A stretch of DNA of 64,000 nt from positions 62,001-126,000 of the forward strand of contig NZ_JAGHKQ010000004.1 of the NCBI RefSeq assembly GCF_017742235.1, read 5' to 3'. The translations under genes and the position numbers were made by a program. This stretch comes from Bacillus sp. 165 (GTDB lineage: Bacteria; Bacillota; Bacilli; Bacillales; Bacillaceae_G). Every line of letters begins with the position of its first letter. Positions within the stretch are counted from its first letter, which is position 1. Positions 19,736-28,188 of this stretch are shown piece after piece. Below the pieces are notes generated by a model, which saw only the letters and a list, made by a program, of their open reading frames with translations, did not search any database and was not told where the DNA came from.

Positions 19736-20035
19736 ATGGACAATCCAAAATATATTAATGTATTGCAGTCAGTTTGGTACAGATTTATTTTCACCAGAAA
19801 AGGAAGAATTTATGATATTACGTGATGGTAGCATCATTACTGATAACTATATACTACCACGTGATAAATGCTATGATAAAACGATAGAAGAGGCAGTATC
19901 ATTGCCTGTAAGCCATATAACGAAAAAGCAAAAATAGAGCTTCAGTACTCTGATAGGCCAATTTAAGGTGACTTGCTGCGTTTTTTTGAAGGCAACAAGT
20001 TAAAAAGTGGAGAAATCAAAACACAAGTATACTAA
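19736..20035 (+). pseudogene. Relic of a lipoteichoic acid synthase family gene (yqgS-like), C-terminal part
   Basis: No intact frame. From about 19764 one frame reads SQFGTDLFSPEKEEFMILRD and continues with GSIITDNYILPRDKCYDKT to a TAG at 19935. The neighbouring frame picks up as KIELQYSD, meets a TAA at 19964, then reads GDLLRFFEGNKLKSGEIKTQ up to a final TAA at 20033. These phrases match the C-terminus of LtaS-type phosphoglycerol transferases. A short stretch MDNPKYI at 19736 in a third frame may also belong. In Bacillus subtilis yqgS directly follows glcK, the position seen here. The catalytic domain is gone, so the gene is dead. Confidence 0.75.
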
Positions 20036-20137
20036 ATTGTCTACTGAACGCGTCAGAGTACTTGAAGCATTATTCATAATCTTCAGCGAAAAAAATCTAA
20101 TAAGTGGATGATAATATTTTCAGAATGAGTTTGTATA

Positions 20138-20168
20138 ATAAAAAGAGCCCTCAACAGGCTCTTTTTAT
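20138..20168 (-). terminator. Terminator of the DUF2759 gene (probably bidirectional)
   Basis: Stem AAAAAGAGCC / GGCTCTTTTT with a seven-base loop; T runs on both strands. Confidence 0.85.
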
Positions 20169-20347
20169 TAGTGTATTACTGGTGGATAACCGTGCTCCAA
20201 TACTGTCATTACAGTAAAAAAGCCGAATATACCGAGAGTGGCTAAAGCAAGAACAGTACCTAAAATATTTTTAGATTGAATTGCTTTTAATGTAGCATAT
20301 ACAGCTAAAAGAGTAACTAGTCCAAAAATAATTACAAGACCGTACAT
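20168..20347 (-). CDS. yqgW: DUF2759 small membrane protein (YqgW-like)
   Basis: 59 residues from the ATG at 20347, which follows AAAGGGGGGT; a longer in-frame start at 20392 has no site. Two hydrophobic segments, MYGLVIIFGLVTLLAVYAT and the stretch around LGTVLALATLGIFGFF, ending YPPVIH. This matches DUF2759 proteins of Bacillus, which lie between glcK/yqgS and yqgX. Function unknown. Confidence 0.75.
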   Translation of the reverse strand: MYGLVIIFGLVTLLAVYATLKAIQSKNILGTVLALATLGIFGFFTVMTVLEHGYPPVIH

Positions 20348-20535
20348 AACATACCCCCCTTTGTTATCAGGTATTTGAACGAAGTAAACCATATGTAATT
20401 ATATTTACTCCCATACAATTTTACATGGTTTACAACAAAATGTCGAGATACAAACGAAAGCGAATACATAACTCTGTGCTTTTGTTTCTTTCTTAGTGTA
20501 TCATAAAGGAAATTAATTAATTCGGAGGGATTTAT

Positions 20536-21165
20536 ATGAAGTGGATACAACTGCCATTAGGGCCTTTACAAACAAATGCTTATATATTGGAAAATGAACA
20601 AAACGAATGCGTTATATTTGATCCAGGGGAAGAAGGAGACAAGTTAATTTCTTATCTGCAAGACCGACAATTAAAACCACTGGCCGTATTACTGACACAT
20701 GCTCATTTTGATCATATAGGGGCTGTAGATGCAGTAAGAGATACGTATACGATCCCCGTTTATATTCACAAGGATGAAAAAGAATGGCTTACAGATCCTT
20801 CTTTAAATGGATCAGAGCTTTTTATGATGAGTGAAAGTATTCGAGTGAAACCAGCAGATTATGTTATTTCAGGAGAGGAGCAGCTAGAAATTGGCAGTTT
20901 TCATTTTACAGTCTTAGAAACGCCGGGGCATTCTCCAGGAAGTGTGTCTTATTATTGTAAGGAAGCAGAAGCGGTGATTTCAGGAGATGTTTTATTTCAA
21001 ATGAGTATTGGTCGAACTGATTTACCCGGCGGAAGCTTTAACGAGCTTATTGAGAGTATTGAAGAAAAGCTCTTTACTTTACCTGATGACACAGCTGTGC
21101 TTTGCGGCCATGGACCAGAGACGACTATTGCATTAGAAAAGGCAAATAATCCATTTTTAAGCTAA
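20536..21165 (+). CDS. yqgX: Metallo-beta-lactamase fold hydrolase YqgX
   Basis: 209 residues of the glyoxalase II-like metallo-hydrolase family. The metal motif THAHFDHIG is near residues 54-62, with further ligands in ETPGHSPGS, ISGDVLF and CGHGPET. GGAGGGA precedes the ATG. The substrate is not certain; homologues act as glyoxalase II or persulfide-type hydrolases. It is followed 10 bases later by the methyltransferase gene, so they are likely co-transcribed. Confidence 0.88.
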   Translation: MKWIQLPLGPLQTNAYILENEQNECVIFDPGEEGDKLISYLQDRQLKPLAVLLTHAHFDHIGAVDAVRDTYTIPVYIHKDEKEWLTDPSLNGSELFMMSESIRVKPADYVISGEEQLEIGSFHFTVLETPGHSPGSVSYYCKEAEAVISGDVLFQMSIGRTDLPGGSFNELIESIEEKLFTLPDDTAVLCGHGPETTIALEKANNPFLS

Positions 21166-21175
21166 GGTGGAAGCT

Positions 21176-22294
21176 ATGCTTGAAATCGTAAAACAAAAAA
21201 TAAGAGAATCTGAACAAACAGCGATTACATACCATGACTATATAGAGACTGTACTGTACTATCCTAACAAGGGCTATTATATGAAAGAACAGAGAAAAAT
21301 TGGCAAACAAGGTGATTTTTATACGAGTGCCAATGTTTCTAACATATTGGCTAAGAAGTTTGCCCATTTTTTTATTCAATTGGTTGAAAGCGGGGTCGTT
21401 CCAGCTCATATTCGTGAAGTTGGGGGAGGAAGCGGAAAGTTTGCCCATGACATACTGCAAGAATGGAAGAAACAGTCTCCTCAATCTTTTTCAGAATTAC
21501 GATATGAAATAATTGAAGCAAGCCCTTATCATAGGGCATTACAAAAGCAAATACTCGAAAAATTTGTATCCGTACGACAAATAAATTCTATCGATTTAAC
21601 AGAAGATTTTATAGGTATTACCTTTTCAAATGAACTGTTCGACGCGTTTCCTGTTCATGTTATAGAAAAACAAAATAATAGGCTTTTTGAAGTATATATT
21701 ACTCTTGATGAAACAGACCAGCTAAGCGAAGCACTTTTCCCGCTTCAAAATCAGCAAATCTACACGTACTTGGATAAGCATAACCTGTTTTTACACAACG
21801 GACAGCGCTTCGAAGTCCCGCTGTTTATGGGTCAATATATTAAAAAATTAGGAGAACGTATGAAACAGGGATTGCTGGTAACAGTGGATTATGGCTATAC
21901 AAATAGAGAGTGGATGCTGCCTTTTCATCAACAAGGAAGTTTACGTGGATATTACAAGCATAGCTTAGTTACGAATCCATTAGATTATCCAGGTGAAATG
22001 GATATAACAACACATATTCATTGGGATGAACTTCTATTAGAAGGTATAAAAAATGGATTCGAGTTAATTTGGCATTCCAAACAACATGAATTTTTACTGG
22101 CGGCCGGTGTGCTGCAGGATCTTGTAGATCACAAAGATCCTAACCCTTTTTCAGAGAACAACAAGCAGAATCGAGCTATTCGATCTATGATTCTTAGTGA
22201 GAGTATGAGTCCGTTTTTTGATGTGGTGGTACAACAAAAGGGACTTTTGATAGAAATAGAGTCATACTTAGATACCACGATGGTAATGCGTTAA
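21176..22294 (+). CDS. SAM-dependent methyltransferase, MidA/NDUFAF7-like (COG1565)
   Basis: 372 residues. The start at ATG 21176 follows AAGGTGG; a GTG at 21167 is in frame but too close to that site. An N-terminal EYIRYHDYIE-like region (seen as TYHDYIETVLYYPNKGYYM) and the SAM loop REVGGGSGKFAHDIL near 82-96 identify the family of arginine methyltransferases related to mitochondrial NDUFAF7. SNELFDAFPVH is also typical. Bacterial substrate unknown. Ends without an obvious terminator before the ferritin-like gene. Confidence 0.82.
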   Translation: MLEIVKQKIRESEQTAITYHDYIETVLYYPNKGYYMKEQRKIGKQGDFYTSANVSNILAKKFAHFFIQLVESGVVPAHIREVGGGSGKFAHDILQEWKKQSPQSFSELRYEIIEASPYHRALQKQILEKFVSVRQINSIDLTEDFIGITFSNELFDAFPVHVIEKQNNRLFEVYITLDETDQLSEALFPLQNQQIYTYLDKHNLFLHNGQRFEVPLFMGQYIKKLGERMKQGLLVTVDYGYTNREWMLPFHQQGSLRGYYKHSLVTNPLDYPGEMDITTHIHWDELLLEGIKNGFELIWHSKQHEFLLAAGVLQDLVDHKDPNPFSENNKQNRAIRSMILSESMSPFFDVVVQQKGLLIEIESYLDTTMVMR

Positions 22295-22413
22295 GTTCTC
22301 ATGGCATGAAATCTCTTTTTTCTTCATAGGTTGTAGTAAAGGGAACCTTTTGGTAGAAGGGTGTTTATGACCTATATATTCTGAAGAAACCAAGAAAAAG
22401 GAGAGAATAGTCG

Positions 22414-22809
22414 ATGGATTTTTTAGACAAGCTGAAACAAGCAATTGATGCTGAGTATGAGGCTGCCATATTTTACGGGCAATTAAAGAAAGCAACAAAA
22501 GATCCGCTGTATCAAGAATTCATTGAACATGCCAGAGAAGATGAAAAAAAACACTTTCAGCTTTTTCAGCAGCTTTATCACAAACTTACAGGGTCTTATT
22601 ATGAAAATAAGAAAAATAAAAAGGAATTTAAAACATTTCAGGAAGGTATTGAAATGGCATTGAAAGATGAATTGGAAGCAGGAGAATTGTATCGGGATAT
22701 GCTGTTTGAAATGCCGACAAATGATGCGTATTACCCCTTGTTTGTGGCAATGACTGATGAGATGGAGCATGCTACTCGGTTTGCGGCAATCTATGGGAGT
22801 TTAAAATAA
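22414..22809 (+). CDS. Ferritin-like di-iron protein
   Basis: 131-residue four-helix protein with paired ExxH motifs: DAEYEAAIFYG near 11-21, HAREDEKKHFQLF near 38-50, KDELEAGELYRDM near 88-100 and TDEMEHATRFA near 115-125. The arrangement matches rubrerythrin-type ferritin-like domains, here without a rubredoxin domain. Probably iron storage or peroxide detoxification; this is inferred from fold only. AAAGGAGAG precedes the ATG and a strong terminator follows. Confidence 0.8.
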   Translation: MDFLDKLKQAIDAEYEAAIFYGQLKKATKDPLYQEFIEHAREDEKKHFQLFQQLYHKLTGSYYENKKNKKEFKTFQEGIEMALKDELEAGELYRDMLFEMPTNDAYYPLFVAMTDEMEHATRFAAIYGSLK

Positions 22810-22843
22810 AAACACAGAGAACTCGTTCTCTGTGTTTTTATTT
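22808..22843 (+). terminator. Terminator between the ferritin-like and arsR-type genes
   Basis: Stem AAACACAGAGAA / TTCTCTGTGTTT, loop CTCG, T run. It can serve both converging genes. Confidence 0.9.
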
Positions 22844-22879
22844 TAAGAGAATAAGAATACATCTTAGTTCTTTTAAGGT

Positions 22880-23170
22880 CTATAGAAACAGATCCTTCAT
22901 AATTTGAATGACCTTTTCATTTTCTACTTTATAGTAAATTTCTAATCCTTTTCGTTCGCTCGCAACAATCTTAGCACTTTTGAGTTTAGCTAAATGTTGA
23001 GAAACAGTCGATTGAGGCATATTTAAGCCTGTATACATAGTTGATACGTTACATGACCCTTTTTCAATAAGTCCTTTTACAAGACATAAGCGAACTGGGT
23101 GAGCAAGAACTTTTAATAAATCAGCATTATTTTCATATAAATCTAATTCTTCTTGAAAGGCTTCCATCAT
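22880..23170 (-). CDS. ArsR-family winged-helix repressor
   Basis: 96-residue DNA-binding regulator. The HTH lies near residues 45-75 with PQSTVSQHLAKLKSAKIV as recognition helix. Cys29 and Cys40 are the only cysteines; their placement could fit a metal or sulfur sensor, but a two-Cys pair of the SqrR/BigR type is not fully matched. GGAGGTG precedes ATGATG. Neighbouring sulfur genes suggest a sulfur or metal signal; this is inference. Confidence 0.8.
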   Translation of the reverse strand: MMEAFQEELDLYENNADLLKVLAHPVRLCLVKGLIEKGSCNVSTMYTGLNMPQSTVSQHLAKLKSAKIVASERKGLEIYYKVENEKVIQIMKDLFL

Positions 23171-23330
23171 TTTTCCACACCTCCGTACAGTAACAGCCTA
23201 TCGTATAAACAAGATAACACAGAAACAATTGGATTTTTAATAAATAGAGAAAACGTTGCGTAAATTTCATAGAACTATAAACTTTTTATAATATTTGTAA
23301 AACAATAGCACATTTAGTAATATGTTTGGG

Positions 23331-24218
23331 TCAAATTGTAAGTGAATAGGTATTAATAGTATTCAAAAACGCTTCTAATAGTTTAGTTTGTTCCAAGTGA
23401 GCGGGTAATACATATGAAAAATGTCGTATGTAAGAATCTGGGAGGTAGATAATGCTTAAATCTTGTTGTTCCGCTGCTCTCTTTACAACCCATAAGGATA
23501 ACATGGTGATCCCTAACCCATTTACAACAGCTTCTTTTACACTTTGATTGCTGCTGATAGAGATGACCTTGTTTATACGCAAATCGTATGATTGCAAAAA
23601 GTCATCCATGTAGTGGCGAGTGGCAGAACCAGCTTCTCGTGCTACCCAATTTTGATTATGAAATGCATCTCGCTGGAAGGGCTTATAAGCACAAGGGTGG
23701 TTTGCAGGAACCGCAAGCACCATTTCATCTTTCATAAAAGGGGTTACAGATAAATCTGCATAATGAATCGGCCCTTCAATGAGTCCAATATCGACTTGCA
23801 AGGAGCGAACAGATTGAGCAACAGCTTCCGTATTCTGAACGATTACATCAAACTCAACTTGCGGAAATTGTTTTTGAAATTGAGCTAAGAGAGCAGGCAG
23901 TACGTATTCTCCTACTGTGAAACTAGCCGCAATGCGAAGAGTGCCTTTTAGTTCATTATAAAAATTAATCACTGTGGCTTTTGTTTCTTCATAATAAGAT
24001 AACATCTGTCTTGCACGCTTATATAGTAATTCACCTGCAGGAGTAAGACGAATATGTTTATACTTTGGAGAACGGTCTACTAACAAGGTATCAAATTCCT
24101 GTTCTAAATGCTTAATATGGAGACTGACGCTTGGTTGAGATAAGTTTAATCTTTCACCTGCTTTTGTAAAATTCCGCTCTTCCGCAACAGCTATAAAAAT
24201 TTTAAATAGTTCTAACAT
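23331..24218 (-). CDS. LysR-family regulator, CysL-like
   Basis: 295 residues with an N-terminal HTH (about 1-60: ERNFTKAGERLNLSQPSVSL) and a substrate-binding domain (about 90-290). Divergent from a TauE-type exporter gene and next to methionine synthesis genes, so it probably controls the exporter or sulfur assimilation. Its own RBS AAGGAGT lies inside a 14-bp repeat that may be its operator, suggesting autoregulation. The name CysL is only an analogy. Confidence 0.8.
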   Translation of the reverse strand: MLELFKIFIAVAEERNFTKAGERLNLSQPSVSLHIKHLEQEFDTLLVDRSPKYKHIRLTPAGELLYKRARQMLSYYEETKATVINFYNELKGTLRIAASFTVGEYVLPALLAQFQKQFPQVEFDVIVQNTEAVAQSVRSLQVDIGLIEGPIHYADLSVTPFMKDEMVLAVPANHPCAYKPFQRDAFHNQNWVAREAGSATRHYMDDFLQSYDLRINKVISISSNQSVKEAVVNGLGITMLSLWVVKRAAEQQDLSIIYLPDSYIRHFSYVLPAHLEQTKLLEAFLNTINTYSLTI

Positions 24219-24224
24219 GATCGG

Positions 24225-24260
24225 AATACTCCTTATTAATTTTCTTAATACTCCCTATTA
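24225..24260. repeat. Direct repeat in the lysR-tauE intergenic region, candidate operator
   Basis: AATACTCCTTATTA at 24225 and AATACTCCCTATTA at 24247: 13 of 14 bases the same, offset 22 bp, two helical turns. It lies between two divergent genes, the usual place for LysR-type regulator sites. Confidence 0.55.
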
Positions 24261-24347
24261 TAACTCTGTATTTCATATTTCGTCTTTCTTTTATTATAGT
24301 AAAAGTAACTACAGAACGGAAATTTAAATGCGGAAGGAATAAAAAAT

Positions 24348-25229
24348 ATGAATATCATTTGGTTTTTGCCATTAGGATTTTTCATTGGAATTTTATCCGG
24401 CTTCTTTGGAATCGGAGGTGGCATTATTTTAACGCCTCTTTTACTGATTCTGGGGTTTCAGCCCAGTGTAGCCATTGCAACTAGTTTAATGTTAACGTTA
24501 GGTTCTACAATAAGCTCATCTATATCTCATTCTAAAAATAAAAATGTCAAGTGGAAGGCAAGTTTCACAATTGGAATTGCAGGTATTGTTGGTTCACAGG
24601 TTGCTGTACCGCTTGTCTTATATCTAGAAGGGAACAGCGCAGCTGACATAGTGATTTCAATTTCTTACATCCTATTATTAGGATACTTTGCATACGGATT
24701 TTTATTCAAGAAAGAAAAGAAGAATATGCGTGCTTCTATCAATCAAAACCAGTTTTTCACGTTAGTGTTGATTGGACTATTCGCTGGTTTTATTTCTTCT
24801 TTAATGGGGGTAAGCGGCGGCTTTATTATTACACCGCTTTTAGTAAGCGCTGCAGGATATGATTTGAAGAAGGCGGTGGGTACAAGTGTGGCCGCAGCAT
24901 TCTTAATTGTATTTTCTGGTATAGTGAATTACAGCCTTAATTCTGATGTCAATTATATATTAGGAATTTTACTGATTGTAGGAGCATTTATGGGAGCACC
25001 GGTAGGAGCGAACTTGTTAAATGGGTTTGAAAATGCAACAGTTAAAAAATATTTGGGCTGGTTTTATATTGCGATTGCAGTAAGTGTAATTTTTGAACAA
25101 ATGAAATTAAAAGAAGTGTCGCTTATTATTCTATTAAGTGTGACAGTGGGTTTCCTTGGGATTTTAGCTCGACGAGTTTTTGTGGATCGGAAGCAGCAAA
25201 AAAAGGAACAGATGCGTCATGCTGGATAG
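24348..25229 (+). CDS. TauE/SafE-family sulfite or sulfonate exporter
   Basis: Membrane protein of 293 residues with about eight hydrophobic segments. Two repeat halves each begin with the family's glycine-rich motif: GFFGIGGGIILTPLLL near 19-34 and SLMGVSGGFIITPLLV near 154-169. Families of this type export sulfite, sulfoacetate or related anions. Divergent from a LysR gene; AAGGAAT precedes the ATG. The C-terminal tail is lysine- and glutamine-rich. Confidence 0.85.
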   Translation: MNIIWFLPLGFFIGILSGFFGIGGGIILTPLLLILGFQPSVAIATSLMLTLGSTISSSISHSKNKNVKWKASFTIGIAGIVGSQVAVPLVLYLEGNSAADIVISISYILLLGYFAYGFLFKKEKKNMRASINQNQFFTLVLIGLFAGFISSLMGVSGGFIITPLLVSAAGYDLKKAVGTSVAAAFLIVFSGIVNYSLNSDVNYILGILLIVGAFMGAPVGANLLNGFENATVKKYLGWFYIAIAVSVIFEQMKLKEVSLIILLSVTVGFLGILARRVFVDRKQQKKEQMRHAG

Positions 25230-25242
25230 TAAATACGAATAG

Positions 25243-25272
25243 AAAAAGAACCTGCACAGGCAGGTTCTTTTT
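25243..25272. terminator. Bidirectional terminator between tauE-like and metC
   Basis: Stem AAAAAGAACCTGC / GCAGGTTCTTTTT with a short loop, serving two converging genes. Confidence 0.9.
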
Positions 25273-25275
25273 CCG

Positions 25276-26445
25276 TTATTTTATGTGTTGTTTTGTATCT
25301 ACAAGGCGAAGAGCCTGATAAAAATCATTAATCAAATCTTCTGTATTCTCCAGTCCCACTGATAAACGAAGGAGGGAGTTCGAGATTCCTCGTTTTTCTC
25401 TTTCGTGCTGAGGCATGGAAGCGTGCGACATTTTTGCTGGATAAGAAAGGATAGATTCTACAGCTCCCAAGCTTACTGCAAAGACAGGTAGTTTCAGATG
25501 AGATAGAAAGCTGCGCAGTGACTGTTCATCTTCTAATTCAAAGGATAGGACGGCTCCATGGCCCAAAGCCTGTTCATTTTGCAGCATATGTCCTGAATGA
25601 TATTGGAGACCTGGATAATATACTTTTTTTACTTGAGGCTGTTCTGCTAAGAAAGAAGCAAGAACAGAAGCAGATGCTACAGATTGGTTAAGTCGAACCT
25701 GTAGTGTTTTTAAGCCCCTCAATACAAGCCAAGCATCATGAGGTCCTAAAATGGACCCCAGCGCATTTTGTAAAAATCCAAGTCTTTGCCCTAAAGCTTC
25801 ATCTTTGACAACCGCTAGTCCGGCAGTAACGTCACTGTGACCAGACAAAAACTTTGTTGCACTGTGAAGAACGATATCAGCCCCGAGGGTAAGCGGCTTT
25901 TGCAGCATTGGAGTTAAGAATGTGTTATCAACAAAGGTCAAAGCTTTTTGTTTTTTAGCTATTTTAGTAATTGCTCGAATGTCAGTTACCTTTAGTAAAG
26001 GATTGGAAGGTGTTTCAATGTAAAACAATTTTGTATTTGAACGGATGGCGTTTTGCACCTCAGCTAGCTTTGTCATATCAGCGAATGTGTATTCAATTCC
26101 ATATCGACTCAAAATTTCTGTTACAACACGATAGGTCCCTCCGTACACATCTTCAGAAATAATAACATGATCACCTTGAGATAGAAGAAGAAATGCTGTG
26201 GAAATAGCTGCCATACCGGATGCAAATGCAAAGCCACGAGTTCCTTCTTCTAAGAGAGCAATGGTTTCTTCTAATGCTTCACGTGTAGGATTTAGGCTTC
26301 TGCTGTAATCATACTTTCCAAAATGATCTATATCATATTGATGATAAGTGGAAGCATTATAGATTGGTACGCTTACTGCACCAGTAGTCTCATCATATTT
26401 GTATTTGTTGTGCAGAAGAAGTGTATCAAATTGGTAGTTTGTCAC
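25276..26445 (-). CDS. metC: Cystathionine beta-lyase MetC
   Basis: PLP enzyme cleaving cystathionine to homocysteine, pyruvate and ammonia. 389 residues of the Cys/Met metabolism family; the PLP lysine is in HSATKFLSGHSDV near residue 196, with YSRSLNPTRE near 47 and GFAFASGMAAI near 73. GTG start at 26445 overlaps the metI stop (GTGA), with AAAGGAGG inside the end of metI, so the two are translationally coupled. It ends at a bidirectional terminator. Transcription should depend on the S-box upstream of metI. Confidence 0.9.
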   Translation of the reverse strand: MTNYQFDTLLLHNKYKYDETTGAVSVPIYNASTYHQYDIDHFGKYDYSRSLNPTREALEETIALLEEGTRGFAFASGMAAISTAFLLLSQGDHVIISEDVYGGTYRVVTEILSRYGIEYTFADMTKLAEVQNAIRSNTKLFYIETPSNPLLKVTDIRAITKIAKKQKALTFVDNTFLTPMLQKPLTLGADIVLHSATKFLSGHSDVTAGLAVVKDEALGQRLGFLQNALGSILGPHDAWLVLRGLKTLQVRLNQSVASASVLASFLAEQPQVKKVYYPGLQYHSGHMLQNEQALGHGAVLSFELEDEQSLRSFLSHLKLPVFAVSLGAVESILSYPAKMSHASMPQHEREKRGISNSLLRLSVGLENTEDLINDFYQALRLVDTKQHIK

Positions 26446-27554
26446 AATACAGCCTCCTTTTGAACGACCGTGAGTGCTTGTTGTAAATCTTCTATTAAAT
26501 CGTTTGCATCTTCAATACCTACAGAAAAACGTAACAAACGATTACATACTCCGTTTGCAATTCTAATTTCTTCTGGAATATCGGCGTGTGTTTGTGTTGC
26601 AGGGTAGGTGATAAAGCTTTCTAATCCTCCTAGACTTTCAGCAAAGGTAATGAGTTTTAAAGATTGTAAAAATGGATTTACCCAATGTTCTTTTTGTACA
26701 CGGAAGGATAACATTCCCCCTTTACCTGGATAAAGAACATCTGTGATATTCGGATGATTTGCTAAGTAAGCAGCCATTATTTTAGCATTTTCTTCATGTT
26801 TTTTCATTCGCAATGCCAAAGTTTTCATGCCGCGCATAAGAAGCCAAGAGTCAAATGGACTTAAGACTGCACCTGAAGCATTATGATAACGGGAAAGTGA
26901 TTCACAGAGTACTTTTCCTTTAGCTACAATAAGTCCGCTTAACACATCATTATGTCCGCCTAAATATTTTGTAGCGCTATGAATAACAATATCTGCACCG
27001 AGAGGAATCGGTTTTTGTAAAAATGGAGTATAGAATGTGTTATCGACAATGAGTAGAAGATTATGACGTTTAGCTACAGAAGAAACTGCTTCAATATCAG
27101 TTTCTTGCATTAACGGATTGGTTGGTGTTTCAAGAAAGATAGCCTTTGTTTTTGGAGAAACAGCTTGATGTAAATCTTCTATACGATTTGTATCTACATA
27201 CTTACAACACAATCCCCATTTCTTATATATTTCCTCAAATAAGCGGTATGTTCCACCGTACAGATCACGTGAAACGATTAATTCATCCCCTGTTTGAAAT
27301 AAAGATAGAACGGTCAAAATGGCAGCCATTCCGGAACTGCATGCGTACCCCTGATCGCCTTCCTCTAAATCAGCGATAGCTTGCTCTAGTAACTGTCGAG
27401 TTGGATTCCCAGTCCGTATGTAGTCATACCCAGTTGACTGTCCAATCCCTTCATGCCGATAGGCAGTTGAAAAATAAACAGGCGGATTGACTGTCCCTGT
27501 TGCTGTTTCACTTCGGTTACCGATTTGGGCTAATTTTGTTTCTGTATTAAACAT
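26442..27554 (-). CDS. metI: Cystathionine gamma-synthase / O-acetylhomoserine thiol-lyase MetI
   Basis: PLP enzyme joining an activated homoserine ester with cysteine or sulfide. 370 residues from the ATG at 27554, which follows AAAGGGAGG; a longer in-frame start at 27638 would run through the riboswitch terminator and is rejected. Motifs: YDYIRTGNPTRQ, GYACSSGMAAI, HSATKYLGGHNDV with the PLP lysine. First gene of metI-metC, behind an S-box leader on the same strand. Confidence 0.92.
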   Translation of the reverse strand: MFNTETKLAQIGNRSETATGTVNPPVYFSTAYRHEGIGQSTGYDYIRTGNPTRQLLEQAIADLEEGDQGYACSSGMAAILTVLSLFQTGDELIVSRDLYGGTYRLFEEIYKKWGLCCKYVDTNRIEDLHQAVSPKTKAIFLETPTNPLMQETDIEAVSSVAKRHNLLLIVDNTFYTPFLQKPIPLGADIVIHSATKYLGGHNDVLSGLIVAKGKVLCESLSRYHNASGAVLSPFDSWLLMRGMKTLALRMKKHEENAKIMAAYLANHPNITDVLYPGKGGMLSFRVQKEHWVNPFLQSLKLITFAESLGGLESFITYPATQTHADIPEEIRIANGVCNRLLRFSVGIEDANDLIEDLQQALTVVQKEAVL

Positions 27555-27577
27555 TTCTTTTTCCTCCCTTTCATAAA

Positions 27578-27604
27578 GAAAAGCCTTCTTGAAGAAGGCT
27601 TTTG
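27578..27604 (-). terminator. Intrinsic terminator of the metI SAM riboswitch
   Basis: On the minus strand AGCCTTCTT / AAGAAGGCT followed by TTTTC, between the aptamer and metI; the expression platform of the S-box. Confidence 0.85.
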
Positions 27605-27617
27605 ATTTCACGGTCTT

Positions 27618-27730
27618 CTTCTTATCTGTCAAATTCAAATGAATTTGCTGGAATTAGCACCTTTTTAACATAGCGTTAATGGTTGCTGAGGTATCGACGG
27701 GCCAGTCCCTCAACCTCTCTGGATAAGATA
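27618..27730 (-). promoter_or_regulatory. SAM-I (S-box) riboswitch upstream of metI-metC
   Basis: Minus strand reads CTTATCCAGAGAGG, then GGAGGGA-like GAGGGACTGGCCC, then CAGCAACC, the conserved S-box core, and closes with GATAAG for the P1 helix. With SAM bound, the downstream terminator should form and switch off metI-metC. Confidence 0.93.
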
Positions 27731-27806
27731 TATGCAACTGTTCTTTATACTGTATAACAAAACTATTTTGAAATGCAACAATATTTTGAAATTTAAAATA
27801 AATTAA

Positions 27807-27835
27807 TTGACTTGTGAGTCAGAGCATGATAATTT
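27807..27835 (+). promoter_or_regulatory. Candidate promoter for the yitJ leader
   Basis: TTGACT at 27807, a 17-base spacer, then TAATTT at 27830: a fair sigma-A promoter in the space between the two divergent S-box leaders. Confidence 0.45.
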
Positions 27836-27910
27836 TAGAGAAAAATTGCGCGTTACTAAGGATGAACACAATTAACTGTAAACCTAAAGAAATTTAGTTC
27901 TAAATTAAAT

Positions 27911-28019
27911 ACTCTTATCAAGAGCGGCGGAGGGAAAGGCCCGATGAAGCCCGGCAACCTTCAAACATTTGTTTGAAACGGTGCTACTACCTGCAGAACA
28001 GAGTTCTGAATGATAAGAT
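27911..28019 (+). promoter_or_regulatory. SAM-I (S-box) riboswitch upstream of yitJ-metH
   Basis: CTTATCAAGAGCGGCGGAGG, AAAGGCCCGATGAAGCCCGG and CAACC form the S-box core; GATAAG at 28012-28017 pairs with CTTATC at 27913-27918 as P1. A terminator follows directly, so high SAM should stop transcription. Confidence 0.95.
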
Positions 28020-28025
28020 GAGGCG

Positions 28026-28057
28026 AACCCCCTCTTCATATCAGAGGGGGTTTTTAT
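28026..28057 (+). terminator. Intrinsic terminator of the yitJ SAM riboswitch
   Basis: AACCCCCTCT / AGAGGGGGTT with a seven-base loop and TTTTT; expression platform of the upstream aptamer. Confidence 0.9.
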
Positions 28058-28188
28058 AGTTGATTATATTCTTTATTTATCTGCTGCTACGTACTTATAT
28101 TTGTGAAAACCTCCTTGCCTGATTAAGAGAAAGATAACCAATGGGGAAGGTGGACTCGATACGTATTTCTTATTAGAGGAGGTAAAAT

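Noticed and set aside
27555..27638. N-terminal extension of metI
   Set aside because: It would be read through the riboswitch terminator; ATG 27554 has a proper ribosome site and family match.
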